A stretch of DNA of 39,106 bases from Bacteroidales bacterium. Its GTDB lineage: Bacteria > Bacteroidota > Bacteroidia > Bacteroidales > S143-33. The position numbers and the translations under genes were made by a program. The first letter of the stretch is position 1. Each line of letters starts with the position of its first letter. Positions 1-9,202 of this stretch are shown one piece after another. The notes below the pieces were generated by a model. It did no database searches, was not told where the DNA came from, and saw only the letters and a program-made list of their open reading frames with translations. Location: contig JALVRO010000141.1 of the NCBI GenBank assembly GCA_027031265.1, positions 1-39,106 on the forward strand, in the 5' to 3' direction.

Positions 1-555
<555 letters not shown>

Positions 556-632
556 AAAACTTCTTCGCCGAGTGCTTTGCTCCTGCGCCATTCAACATGT
601 CTAAAGATATTGGCTCTTGCCAGAAAAAGCAA

Positions 633-740
<108 letters not shown>

Positions 741-750
741 ATTTAATTAA

Positions 751-778
751 GCCTCAGCACAAGCTGAGGCTTTTTTTA
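751..778 (+). terminator. Rho-independent terminator of rRNA operon
   Basis: GCCTCAGC-acaa-GCTGAGGC stem-loop followed by a T run. Confidence 0.9.
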
Positions 779-946
779 TGCACAAAATCACATGAATTTT
801 ACACATATCTTGCTCTTTTTGACAATAAAATTGTTTATTGGCATTTTTTTTGAACCTTTTTGTTATCTTTTCGTATAATTAAACTGAATACTTAAACATC
901 TTGCCTATGAATTATTTTTACCCTCAACACTAAAAAGAGGGTTCTG

Positions 947-1540
947 ATGGCTTCAAAACAAAAAAATTCAGACAACCAACTTATTGAACGTTTTCGTAAT
1001 GGTGATAAGCAAGCACTTAATGAGCTGCTCACCCGTTATAGTTCTAATGTTTATTCTTACATATTGATGATGGTCAAAAATTCGGACCTAGCAAAGGATT
1101 TTCTGCAGGAGACTTTTATTAAGGTTTTTGATTCTATAAAAAGAGGGAAATACACGGAAAAAGGCGCTTTTTTTTACTGGGTAATACGTATTGCACATAA
1201 TCTGGTAATCGATTATTACAGGAGGAATAAGACTTTCCCTACAGTTTCTAATGACAGCATGGAATATGACTTGTTTAATTCCTCACGTTTTGCTGATAAA
1301 AATGTGGAGGATGAGATTATCGAACTGCAGACGTATACTGATCTTAGAAACCTTATCGAGAAATTACCTCCAGAGCAGAAAGAAGTTGTTCTTCTGCGGC
1401 ACTATGGTGGATTGAGCTTTAAAGAAATAGCCAAAATTACGAATGTAAGTATCAATACGGCTTTGGGACGAATGCGTTATGCATTGATAAATCTTCGTAA
1501 GCTTATTGCCAAGTATAAAGTAAATCTGAATTATTACTAA
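947..1540 (+). CDS. ECF-type sigma-70 family RNA polymerase sigma factor
   Basis: 197 aa; sigma2-like 'LAKDFLQETFIKVFDSI...AFFYWVIRIAHNLVIDYYRR' and sigma4-like 'LPPEQKEVVLLRHYGGLSFKEIAKITNVSINTALGRMRYALINLRK'. Confidence 0.93.
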   Translation: MASKQKNSDNQLIERFRNGDKQALNELLTRYSSNVYSYILMMVKNSDLAKDFLQETFIKVFDSIKRGKYTEKGAFFYWVIRIAHNLVIDYYRRNKTFPTVSNDSMEYDLFNSSRFADKNVEDEIIELQTYTDLRNLIEKLPPEQKEVVLLRHYGGLSFKEIAKITNVSINTALGRMRYALINLRKLIAKYKVNLNYY

Positions 1541-1568
1541 AAAAAGGAGGGTTTCTGCCCTCCTTTTT
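1541..1568. terminator. Bidirectional terminator between sigma factor and nadE (convergent)
   Basis: AAAAAGGAGGG-tttctg-CCCTCCTTTTT; A/T tracts on both sides fit both convergent genes. Confidence 0.85.
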
Positions 1569-1581
1569 AGCTCTATATAAA

Positions 1582-2400
1582 TTAATCTTTGAAGATAATT
1601 TCACGTGGAAAATTGTATGGATTATTGCGTTTGAAGTGAGTAGCAATGTGTCTTTTAACCACAGGATGATTTATATATTCTTTGCTGCCTGATAAGTATG
1701 ATTTGAGAATATTGTCCACTTCGTTGTACGAGCTTGCGCCTAATTGTTCAAGGTCACTGCTAGTAATACCTAAACCGTCAGTAGGTGTGGCATTAATGCA
1801 TGCCCAAAGAGCTTGTGCTTGTTGCTGGTTGGCTTCATTTTCGGCCAGGTATTTGGCCATTTCATATACTTCCATTTTCCACAGGTTTTGTATCATTCCC
1901 AGGTCTCCAACATCACCATGAAGTGTCCAGAAACCGAGTAATAATTCGGTGTAATTATCTGTAGAAAGTACAATACCTTTATTTTTAGCAGCCAGGTCAT
2001 ATAGATAAATCATTCTCATACGTGCTTTTATGTTACCCATGCGTATTTTGAAGCGTACGTCAGCTTTATTTTCTTTATTTAGATCCTCTACAATATATGG
2101 TTGGATAAGATGAAAGGCTTCTGTCAGATCTACATGTCTAAAATCTGTTCCAAAGGCTTTTCCAACGAGAATTGAACGGTTTATTTCATCTTCTTTGTTA
2201 GATTCTATGGTAATACTCCGTGTAATAAGAGGCATATTTAGTTCTTTGGCTACGCTGTGCGCAAGAGCTGCTGTTAGTGCGCTATCTATTCCACCAGATA
2301 CACCAAGGACCATGGCGTGTAAGTTGTTGTCTAACAAGTATTTCTTTAAGTGTGTACGGATATTGGCTATAGCTTTGCGATATTTTTCTTTAGCTGTCAT
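1582..2400 (-). CDS. nadE: NAD+ synthetase (ammonia-dependent type, no glutaminase domain)
   Basis: 272 aa; 'MVLGVSGGIDSALTAALAHSVAKEL' PP-loop, 'GNIKARMRMIYLYDLAAKNKGIVLSTDNYTELLLGFWTLHGDVGDLGMI'. Confidence 0.93.
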   Translation of the reverse strand: MTAKEKYRKAIANIRTHLKKYLLDNNLHAMVLGVSGGIDSALTAALAHSVAKELNMPLITRSITIESNKEDEINRSILVGKAFGTDFRHVDLTEAFHLIQPYIVEDLNKENKADVRFKIRMGNIKARMRMIYLYDLAAKNKGIVLSTDNYTELLLGFWTLHGDVGDLGMIQNLWKMEVYEMAKYLAENEANQQQAQALWACINATPTDGLGITSSDLEQLGASSYNEVDNILKSYLSGSKEYINHPVVKRHIATHFKRNNPYNFPREIIFKD

Positions 2401-2435
2401 ATAATTGTCGGTTTTTAGTTTAGTTCTTCAAAATT

Positions 2436-2467
2436 AAAAAAGGGAGGCAAATTTTGCCTCCCTTTTT
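2436..2467. terminator. Terminator downstream of M23 peptidase gene
   Basis: AAAAAGGGAGGCAAA-at-TTTGCCTCCCTTTTT near-perfect inverted repeat with flanking A/T tracts. Confidence 0.75.
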
Positions 2468-2483
2468 GTGGAAAAATTAAATT

Positions 2484-3440
2484 TTAGTCAAGTACGTGGG
2501 AGTCTGAAGATTTAGCTTGTTCTATCATCATTGAATATTCATCATCAGTTATATCGTTGTAGTAGAAGTTAACAGGATTAACAGGTTTTCCGTTAATTCT
2601 AATTTCGTAATGCAAGTGTGGAGCAGTAGAGCGTCCAGTGTTTCCGACCAGTCCAATCAGGTCACCTCTTTTGACTTTTTGACCTGGTTTAACCATAATT
2701 TTACTTAAATGTGCATAATAAGATTCGTAACCAAAGCCATGAGAAATAATGATGATATTTCCATAGCCACCAGATGAGTAGTCTGCTCTTACTATAATAC
2801 CATCGCCTGAGGCATAAACAGGAGTACCGCGACGAGCTGTAAGGTCTATACCAGTATGAAATTTTATAACGTGGAAAATAGGATGCATTCTATATCCGAA
2901 AGGAGAAGAAAATCTAATGATATCTTTACGAGCAAGAGGTCGAATAGCTGGTACTGAAGAAGCCATAAGTTCTTTGTTGGAGATAACTTCTACCAGTTCC
3001 TTGTATGAATTTTGTTGAATTGAGACTTTCTTTGCTAGAAGTTTTAATTTGGTTTTAGTTTGGTTAATCAAAGTGGGTGTGCTGATATTTTCATTTATAT
3101 TACCACCAATACCAGCATATCTCCATGTTTGAGGTACTTCGGGTAAACCGAATACATTTCTGTATATTTTATCATCTTTTTGAGCAAGAGTATTGAGTTC
3201 TTTGTCAAGCTGAACTATTTGTGTGTTAAGCTGAGAAAATTTATGTGCAAAAGTTTGTTTAATACTCAGCAGGCTAGCTTCCTTGGGTGTGGTATATGTA
3301 GTGATTAGATACGCAGTAAAAATAACTGATATCACAAAGGAGAGAAAAACATAAGGGAATGAGCTGGAAATCAGTTGTTTGATATCGATTTTTTTCTTTT
3401 TAATCTCCAGTGTATCTAAGTCAATAACGTAACCTTTCAT
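2484..3440 (-). CDS. M23 family metallopeptidase (LytM/peptidoglycan endopeptidase) with N-terminal TM segment
   Basis: 318 aa; TM 'FPYVFLSFVISVIFTAYLITTY'; M23 motifs 'FGYRMHPIFHVIKFHTGIDLTARRGTPVYASGDGIIVRADY' and 'LVGNTGRSTAPHLHYEIRINGKPVNP'. Confidence 0.93.
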   Translation of the reverse strand: MKGYVIDLDTLEIKKKKIDIKQLISSSFPYVFLSFVISVIFTAYLITTYTTPKEASLLSIKQTFAHKFSQLNTQIVQLDKELNTLAQKDDKIYRNVFGLPEVPQTWRYAGIGGNINENISTPTLINQTKTKLKLLAKKVSIQQNSYKELVEVISNKELMASSVPAIRPLARKDIIRFSSPFGYRMHPIFHVIKFHTGIDLTARRGTPVYASGDGIIVRADYSSGGYGNIIIISHGFGYESYYAHLSKIMVKPGQKVKRGDLIGLVGNTGRSTAPHLHYEIRINGKPVNPVNFYYNDITDDEYSMMIEQAKSSDSHVLD

Positions 3441-3499
3441 TTTAATTTAATCTATTAATTTTTGTAAGTGTTTTAATTTACTTTATAACTGTTTCAATT

Positions 3500-3531
3500 C
3501 AAAATTATTTTATTGAATGTTAAAAACCAAA
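3500..3531 (-). promoter_or_regulatory. Candidate Bacteroidota-type promoter for M23 gene
   Basis: On minus strand: TTTG (3531-3528), 20-nt spacer, TAATTTTG (3507-3500) matching TTTG/TAnnTTTG; about 60 nt upstream of the start codon. Confidence 0.5.
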
Positions 3532-3756
3532 TTTTTTATTAAAAAATTTTTAACAATTTTTCCTACTAAGTTGACATTTAATAAATAAGAGATTAATTAA
3601 ATTTATAAAACTAAGCATTTTAAGGTCATCTACAATGGTTTAGCAAAATATAGACCAAAGAGAAATTTTTTTTGGCGAAATACAAAATTGTTGTAAAACA
3701 ATAAAAATGAGCTATGTGTATATAAAGAAATTTTATAGATTTAATAAAAAAATGCT

Positions 3757-5259
3757 ATGTCTGATCAGAAGGTATTGTACACTCCAGTAAAATTATCAGG
3801 ATTGGTCATAGGTGTTCTGGCTTTTATTGCGATAACTTTTTTAGACATAATGCCTGGGCAGAGGCAGACGACCTATATGTTGGCCGTAGCGGTTTTGATG
3901 GCTATATGGTGGATGACTGAGGCAGTACCTATTGCTATTACGGCATTACTTCCTGTGGTATTATTTCCGCTGTTTGGGATTATGAATGGTAAGGCTGTTT
4001 CGGCTACTTACTTTAACCATATAATTTTCTTGTTTATAGGTGGATTTATTGTGGCGTTGGCGATGGAAAAGTGGAATTTACATCGAAGGATTGCATTAAA
4101 AATATTGCTGTGGATAGGGGTAAGCCCGAATAGGATTCTGATAGGATTTATGGTAGCTACGGCTTTCCTGTCTATGTGGATTTCAAACACAGCTACAGCT
4201 ATGATGATGGTGCCAATAGCTTTGTCTGTAATCAGTCAGCTTGAGGAGAAGATAGGAGAGGAATATGTGAAGAAATATTCCATTGCTTTGCTTTTGGGAA
4301 TAGCTTATAGTGCTTCTATAGGAGGTATTGCGACGTTGATAGGGACGCCACCTAACATAGCGTTTACACAGATTTATTCACAAACATTTCCTAGTGCTCC
4401 TGAGATTGGTTTTGCCCAGTGGTTTTTATTTGGATTTCCTCTGAGTGTGGTTATGCTTGTTTTTGCATGGTTGATATTATATCTTTTGTTTGTTCCAAAG
4501 ATGAAGTTTAAAGGTGGAGCGAGGGAGACTATTCAGGAGGAGTATATGAAGCTGGGCAAAATAACTTATGAGGAGGTAATTGTACTTGTTGGATTTGTTA
4601 TTCTGGCATTGCTATGGCTATTTCGTTCGGGGTTTGATATAAGTGTGGGACACGTAAATGTAAAACTGCCTGGCTGGGCAAAGCTTTTTGCTCATCCTGA
4701 GTATTTTAATGATGGGACAGCGGCTATGTTAATAGCTTTGTTATTGTTTATTATACCTTCAAAGAATGACAGGACACAGGCGATTATGGACTGCCAGACA
4801 TTGGCTAAGTTACCATGGAATATAGTTTTATTGTTTGGGGGTGGTTTTGCCCTGGCAAAAGGATTTACAGATTCTGGGCTGTCGATGTGGATAGCGCAGC
4901 GTTTCCATGCTTTGAGTGGTCTGCATTTAATAGTAATTGTGGGAGTAATATCCCTTGTTGTAGTAGTTCTGACAGAGTTTACGTCAAATACAGCAACAAC
5001 GCAGATGGTTTTGCCAGTGCTGGCATCTATGGCAGTAGGGATGAATATTGAGCCTTTGTTGTTGATGATACCAGCGACGATATCTGCATCTCTGGCTTTT
5101 ATGTTACCTGTTGCTACACCACCTAATATAATTATTTTTGGTAGCGGAAGGGTGAGAATAGCCGATATGTTGAAGGCAGGTGTGCTGCTGGATTTTATAG
5201 GTGTGGTGGTTTTGTTGGTTGTTTTGTATTTGATCATCAGACCAGTGCTAGGGATATAG
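3757..5259 (+). CDS. DASS/SLC13 family anion:sodium symporter
   Basis: 500 aa polytopic; 'AIWWMTEAVPIAITALLPVVLFPLFG', 'SMWISNTATAMMMVPIA', 'GIAYSASIGGIATLIGTPPNIAF', 'FTSNTATTQMVLPVLASMA', 'MLPVATPPNIIIFGSGRVRI'. Confidence 0.93.
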   Translation: MSDQKVLYTPVKLSGLVIGVLAFIAITFLDIMPGQRQTTYMLAVAVLMAIWWMTEAVPIAITALLPVVLFPLFGIMNGKAVSATYFNHIIFLFIGGFIVALAMEKWNLHRRIALKILLWIGVSPNRILIGFMVATAFLSMWISNTATAMMMVPIALSVISQLEEKIGEEYVKKYSIALLLGIAYSASIGGIATLIGTPPNIAFTQIYSQTFPSAPEIGFAQWFLFGFPLSVVMLVFAWLILYLLFVPKMKFKGGARETIQEEYMKLGKITYEEVIVLVGFVILALLWLFRSGFDISVGHVNVKLPGWAKLFAHPEYFNDGTAAMLIALLLFIIPSKNDRTQAIMDCQTLAKLPWNIVLLFGGGFALAKGFTDSGLSMWIAQRFHALSGLHLIVIVGVISLVVVVLTEFTSNTATTQMVLPVLASMAVGMNIEPLLLMIPATISASLAFMLPVATPPNIIIFGSGRVRIADMLKAGVLLDFIGVVVLLVVLYLIIRPVLGI

Positions 5260-5454
5260 GGTTCTCAGTTGTGTAGAGTTTTAGTTCTCCCTGCATATCC
5301 ATACGGAGCATTATGGAGGTATGTGCCTCCCAGCCATGATTGGTAGGTTTGTCTGATAGCACTGCGAGGCAAGGTTTGGGTGCGCCCTGCATTTTCATAT
5401 GGGGGTTCCTTTAGGGGCAATGCCTAACGTCATTGTTTGGAGGAGATGTTAGGG

Positions 5455-6657
5455 TTATTCTTCCCAGTCTAGGAGACGTTTTTCGCCGGTGATTTTCTGG
5501 ATGTCGGCAATGTCTTGTGTTACTTCTAGTACACCACGATAGTTTCCCTGCTGGTCACGCACGGCAAAGTATTGTATAAGCAGGTATTTATCGCGGAAAT
5601 GTATCCAGAAAGAGGCCTTGTCTTTTTTACCTTCACGAAACTGGTCAACGATTTTATTGACAATGTGGACACTATCTGGAGGATGGCAGTTTTGCACTTT
5701 GCGTCCAAGAATCGCCTTTGTACGGGGAAATACGCGATGTGGAGGATCGGAAAAGAATTTGACCTGGTCGTTTTCATCCACGTAGGTGATGTCCAGTGGT
5801 AGATGAGAGAAGATAAGGCGGATTTGTTCGGGTGTCAGTTTTCCTGTTAGCAGGTCTACGATACCCTGTGTAGATTGAGTGTTTGCTTCGGATGCCTGCA
5901 TGATTATTTCCTGTGGTATTGTGGTGAAAGCCAGTCCTATTTCGGCAGCCTGTGGGAAATTGGCATCAATTTCTTCTGTGTTTATAGTTTCAAGCAGAGC
6001 AGGTATGAGTACATGGTTTTCGCGGAATATTAGAGTGTATGTATCAAAGAATGTTTCGGCCGAAAGTTTGTGGAATTGTTTTTCGTCAAATGGTTCTGTG
6101 TCAAGTATTTGTATTACTTTTTTTATTTTGTCCAGGACAAGGTCCTGTATGTGCCAGAGTAGTGATAGGCATTGATGGTTTTCCCAGTGTTTTTCTGCTA
6201 TTGGGAAGATAATATTTTGCAGGAGTGAGTAATGTTTAGCAAGGTTTTTTAGTTGGGCAAAGTTCTCCAGGATTTGTGGTATTAGGTCTTTATCTCTAGT
6301 CTGGATATATTTTTTTTGCAGGGGACGAAGTGTTTGTAGATGTTTATCTATCTTCTGGTTGTCTAATTTTATAAAGTAAAGAAGTGAATTTTCCTGTGGG
6401 CTGAGGGCAGGGTATGATTTGAGTGTTTTGTACAGGAGATTAAAAACTTTGTTGGACACAACTTTGACAGTGTTTATGTCGGGGATACGTTGCATAAGGA
6501 TATCGAAAGCAGGGAGTATGTCTTTGGGTATGAATTGTATGTCCAGTATGTTGTATTTTTTTACAAGCTGAGCACCGTTTCCACCCTGAGCCAGTTCGGT
6601 CATGAAGTCGGCCAGTATTTGAGCGCGTTGTTCTATGGTGTTAGAAATTTCGGACAT
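5455..6657 (-). CDS. DUF438-like/hemerythrin-like helical protein with C-terminal PAS domain
   Basis: 400 aa; C-terminal PAS 'LPLDITYVDENDQVKFFSDPPHRVFPRTKAILGRKVQNCHPPDSVHIVNKIVDQFREGKKDKASFWIHFRDKYLLIQYFAVRDQQGNYRGVLEVTQDI', characteristic of DUF438-associated PAS proteins; helical His-containing middle part. Confidence 0.8.
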   Translation of the reverse strand: MSEISNTIEQRAQILADFMTELAQGGNGAQLVKKYNILDIQFIPKDILPAFDILMQRIPDINTVKVVSNKVFNLLYKTLKSYPALSPQENSLLYFIKLDNQKIDKHLQTLRPLQKKYIQTRDKDLIPQILENFAQLKNLAKHYSLLQNIIFPIAEKHWENHQCLSLLWHIQDLVLDKIKKVIQILDTEPFDEKQFHKLSAETFFDTYTLIFRENHVLIPALLETINTEEIDANFPQAAEIGLAFTTIPQEIIMQASEANTQSTQGIVDLLTGKLTPEQIRLIFSHLPLDITYVDENDQVKFFSDPPHRVFPRTKAILGRKVQNCHPPDSVHIVNKIVDQFREGKKDKASFWIHFRDKYLLIQYFAVRDQQGNYRGVLEVTQDIADIQKITGEKRLLDWEE

Positions 6658-6680
6658 AGAAGTATGATTTTGTTTTATTG

Positions 6681-6688
6681 CAAAGATA
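6681..6688 (-). promoter_or_regulatory. Candidate -7 element (TATCTTTG) for the DUF438-like/PAS gene
   Basis: Minus-strand TATCTTTG matches TAnnTTTG, 24 nt upstream of the start; no clear -33 element. Confidence 0.35.
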
Positions 6689-6737
6689 AAAAGGAATTTT
6701 TATAAAATGTATAGTTTATTAGTTTTTCGGTAGTTGA

Positions 6738-6823
6738 TAGTGCGATAGGGGTTTGCAGGCTCCTGCCTGCGAACTGTGTATTTTGGTTACACAAAAAGCG
6801 TCGCATTCCTATAGTCGCATAGT
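6738..6823. repeat. Imperfect inverted-repeat/hairpin element (REP/MITE-like?)
   Basis: Contains perfect hairpin GCAGGC-tcct-GCCTGC (6755-6770) flanked by imperfect outer arms 'tagtgcgatagg' and 'cctatagtcgcata'. Confidence 0.35.
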
Positions 6824-6847
6824 AAGTTTAGGGGGAGATTAAACTAA

Positions 6848-6893
6848 AATAGGGCACACCATTTAAAAAAATTTAATTAACGGCGTGCCCTAT
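6848..6893 (-). terminator. Stem-loop downstream of FG-GAP gene
   Basis: AATAGGGCACaCC ... GGcGTGCCCTATT (12/13 bp stem, large AT loop); on minus strand followed by TTTTAGTTT. Confidence 0.5.
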
Positions 6894-6916
6894 TCTGGCG
6901 TACATTAATAGTGTTT

Positions 6917-8872
6917 TTACAGCTTAATAAATTTGCTTGAAAAAACTTTCTGTTTTGTTTCAAGCTTTATTAAATAAACGCCTGAAACCAAATTACTAAC
7001 GTTTATATGACTTGTCCCGGTAATTACACCTTTTTTGACAATACGGCCCTGTAAATCTGTTATTTCATAGTTTATAGGCTGATAGTTAACAATCCCAAGA
7101 TTTAATATGTTCACAACGGGATTTGGATAAATGTTTAATTCAATGTTATTACTGGTTAGTGCTGCTGAAGAGGTATTCGTCTTGTTTAACCAATAATTAA
7201 CAGAACCGGAGAACTGTGAGATCACAATATCATCTTTGCCGTCGTTATTAAGGTCTGTCATGGCAATTGAGTAATTATCGTGTCCTACGTGGTATTGTCC
7301 ATAGCCAGAATTATCAGTTTGACGGAAGTTGCCCTGCCCGTCATTGAGGAAAAATGTGATATTATCTTTAGAATAATTAACATCATATAAAATTACGAAG
7401 TCGTCATAACCGTCGCCATTAATATCACCTCCAGCTATTGAAGGATTATTAGCCCATAGACTTATAGATTGTGCTGTATCCAGTTTACCCTGCGATAGAT
7501 TAAACAAAATAACAGTCCCATTATTTTCATAACATGTGGCAAGGTCTTTAATGCTGTCCACATTGAAATCACCAACTGCAAAAGATAGTTTGGGACCTTG
7601 CTTGTCCAATGTATCCACAAATTCAAAATTATTTCCTGTGGTTTGCTTGTAATACAGGAAGTTACCATGGTAATCACAGATAAATAAATCGTCTTTCCCA
7701 TCACTATCCAGATCGTAGATAGCAAAATTAATAGTTGTCCCAATTTCAATTGGTTTTCCGTGTGTTTTCAGAGTATCAGGCAAAAGGAAATAATTATTTT
7801 TCCCGTCACGTAATGATACGAGTATATGTCCATATAGATCAGTCATATAAGCATCTTGGTAACCATCTTTATTAACATCATAGAAAAATATATCTGGATA
7901 GTTAAATGACTGAAGAAAATAATTTTCTGCAATGACATAACCTACATTTTTCCAGCCTTTACGAGTCTCTCTATACTTAACAGGTGCTCGGTAATCACGA
8001 AAAACTAACATATCATAAAGAGTGTCAGCATAGAATTTATCTATTACTGCTCTAGGATTCTTAACTTTTATTATATTGCTATCTTTATCATAGACTTTGC
8101 CCTGCGGAATAAATTGGGTTGGAGTCACCATTGTATAGGCATAAATAAAACTGTCCTGAGTAGAAACATAAAGCATTGTATCTATAGTAACTCCAGAATA
8201 ATCCACGCTTTTAAAAAAGTCAATGTAAGTTATATCTGGTGAAATTATGATATTAGTACCTGATGTATCCTGTAAGTTGTATCCACTTTTGAAATGATAA
8301 ATACTATCGTTTTCGTAGTAAACTAGAGAATTGTTAAAGTCAACGGCGTATAAATCTTGTTTTTTGTCGTGATTAGCGTCTACAAAGTTATAAACCCTAT
8401 CAATTGGTTCATAATTGTTATTAGCATCCCTTATGGTGTCGATAAGTTTAAAGTGATTTGTTGTTATTCTTTTGAATATCTGATAGTTATTAGAGTTGTG
8501 ATTTGGATTAATAATTAAATCTAATGTATCATCAAAATTAATATCAGTTGCTATAGGCTTAACACCGTGCAAAACCGCTCCTTGGTCATTTCTCAATGTA
8601 TCGTAAAAAGTAAACAGGTCTTTCGGTCGATCATATAAAAAAACAAGACTAAAATTAAAGTTATGTTGATATACCTGCATGTAATAGGTTCCCAGGATTA
8701 AATCCGGAATAGAATCCCCATTAATGTCTCCTGTAGCTGGATAGATTGCTGAAGGGATAGTCAGGTAATTAGTTGCTCTTAGCTTACCAGAATACTCAAA
8801 CTCTGGCTGAGTCTGTGAGAATAAAAACGAGAAAGAAAAAACAATAAAAAATAGAACAGAAAAGCGTTTCAT
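6917..8872 (-). CDS. FG-GAP/VCBS repeat protein with T9SS type A C-terminal sorting domain
   Basis: 651 aa; signal peptide 'MKRFSVLFFIVFSFSFLFSQ'; repeated 'DINGDSIPDLILG', 'DVNKDGYQDAYM', 'DLDSDGKDDLFICD', 'DINGDGYDDFVI', 'DLNNDGKDDIVI'; C-terminus 'ELNIYPNPVVNILNL...YEITDLQGRIVKKG...GVYLIKLETKQKVFSSKFIKL'. Confidence 0.92.
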   Translation of the reverse strand: MKRFSVLFFIVFSFSFLFSQTQPEFEYSGKLRATNYLTIPSAIYPATGDINGDSIPDLILGTYYMQVYQHNFNFSLVFLYDRPKDLFTFYDTLRNDQGAVLHGVKPIATDINFDDTLDLIINPNHNSNNYQIFKRITTNHFKLIDTIRDANNNYEPIDRVYNFVDANHDKKQDLYAVDFNNSLVYYENDSIYHFKSGYNLQDTSGTNIIISPDITYIDFFKSVDYSGVTIDTMLYVSTQDSFIYAYTMVTPTQFIPQGKVYDKDSNIIKVKNPRAVIDKFYADTLYDMLVFRDYRAPVKYRETRKGWKNVGYVIAENYFLQSFNYPDIFFYDVNKDGYQDAYMTDLYGHILVSLRDGKNNYFLLPDTLKTHGKPIEIGTTINFAIYDLDSDGKDDLFICDYHGNFLYYKQTTGNNFEFVDTLDKQGPKLSFAVGDFNVDSIKDLATCYENNGTVILFNLSQGKLDTAQSISLWANNPSIAGGDINGDGYDDFVILYDVNYSKDNITFFLNDGQGNFRQTDNSGYGQYHVGHDNYSIAMTDLNNDGKDDIVISQFSGSVNYWLNKTNTSSAALTSNNIELNIYPNPVVNILNLGIVNYQPINYEITDLQGRIVKKGVITGTSHINVSNLVSGVYLIKLETKQKVFSSKFIKL

Positions 8873-9110
8873 GATCTCGGATTTTATTTTTTTGAGTACA
8901 GAAATTTAGGAAATTTAATTTAAATTATCTAATAAGTATAAACAGTAAGCTCCATAGAAAGTAAACTTTGCAAAAGAGGTAATAAATTTTCGAAGTATTA
9001 AAAACCTTTAAGGTCGCATTATTGCATCCAACCTTCCTGGAAGTGTACTGGATAGGATTTTGGAGAAGATAAAAAAATATTTCAAAAGGCCTGAAATAGA
9101 ATAGAGATAG

Positions 9111-9141
9111 TTTGTTAAATCAAAAACAATCATTAACTTTG
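9111..9141 (+). promoter_or_regulatory. Bacteroidota-type promoter for rpsA
   Basis: TTTG (9111-9114), 19-nt spacer, TAACTTTG (9134-9141); about 60 nt before ATG. Confidence 0.75.
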
Positions 9142-9202
9142 CACGGCAATAAATTACACAATATATTGTCTAACTAAGTAAAAATCAAAAACAAATACAG
9201 TT

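Noticed and set aside
1596-1613. parS-like sequence TAATTTCACGTGGAAAAT
   Set aside because: Only about 12/16 match to the TGTTTCACGTGAAACA consensus; lies inside the nadE coding end encoding a normal 'FPREIIFKD' C-terminus. No full parS found in the window by eye.
4692-5237. 181-aa antisense ORF opposite the DASS transporter gene (and 4008..4190)
   Set aside because: Mirror of hydrophobic codon usage on the coding strand; Thr/Ile/Asn-rich translation with no domain.
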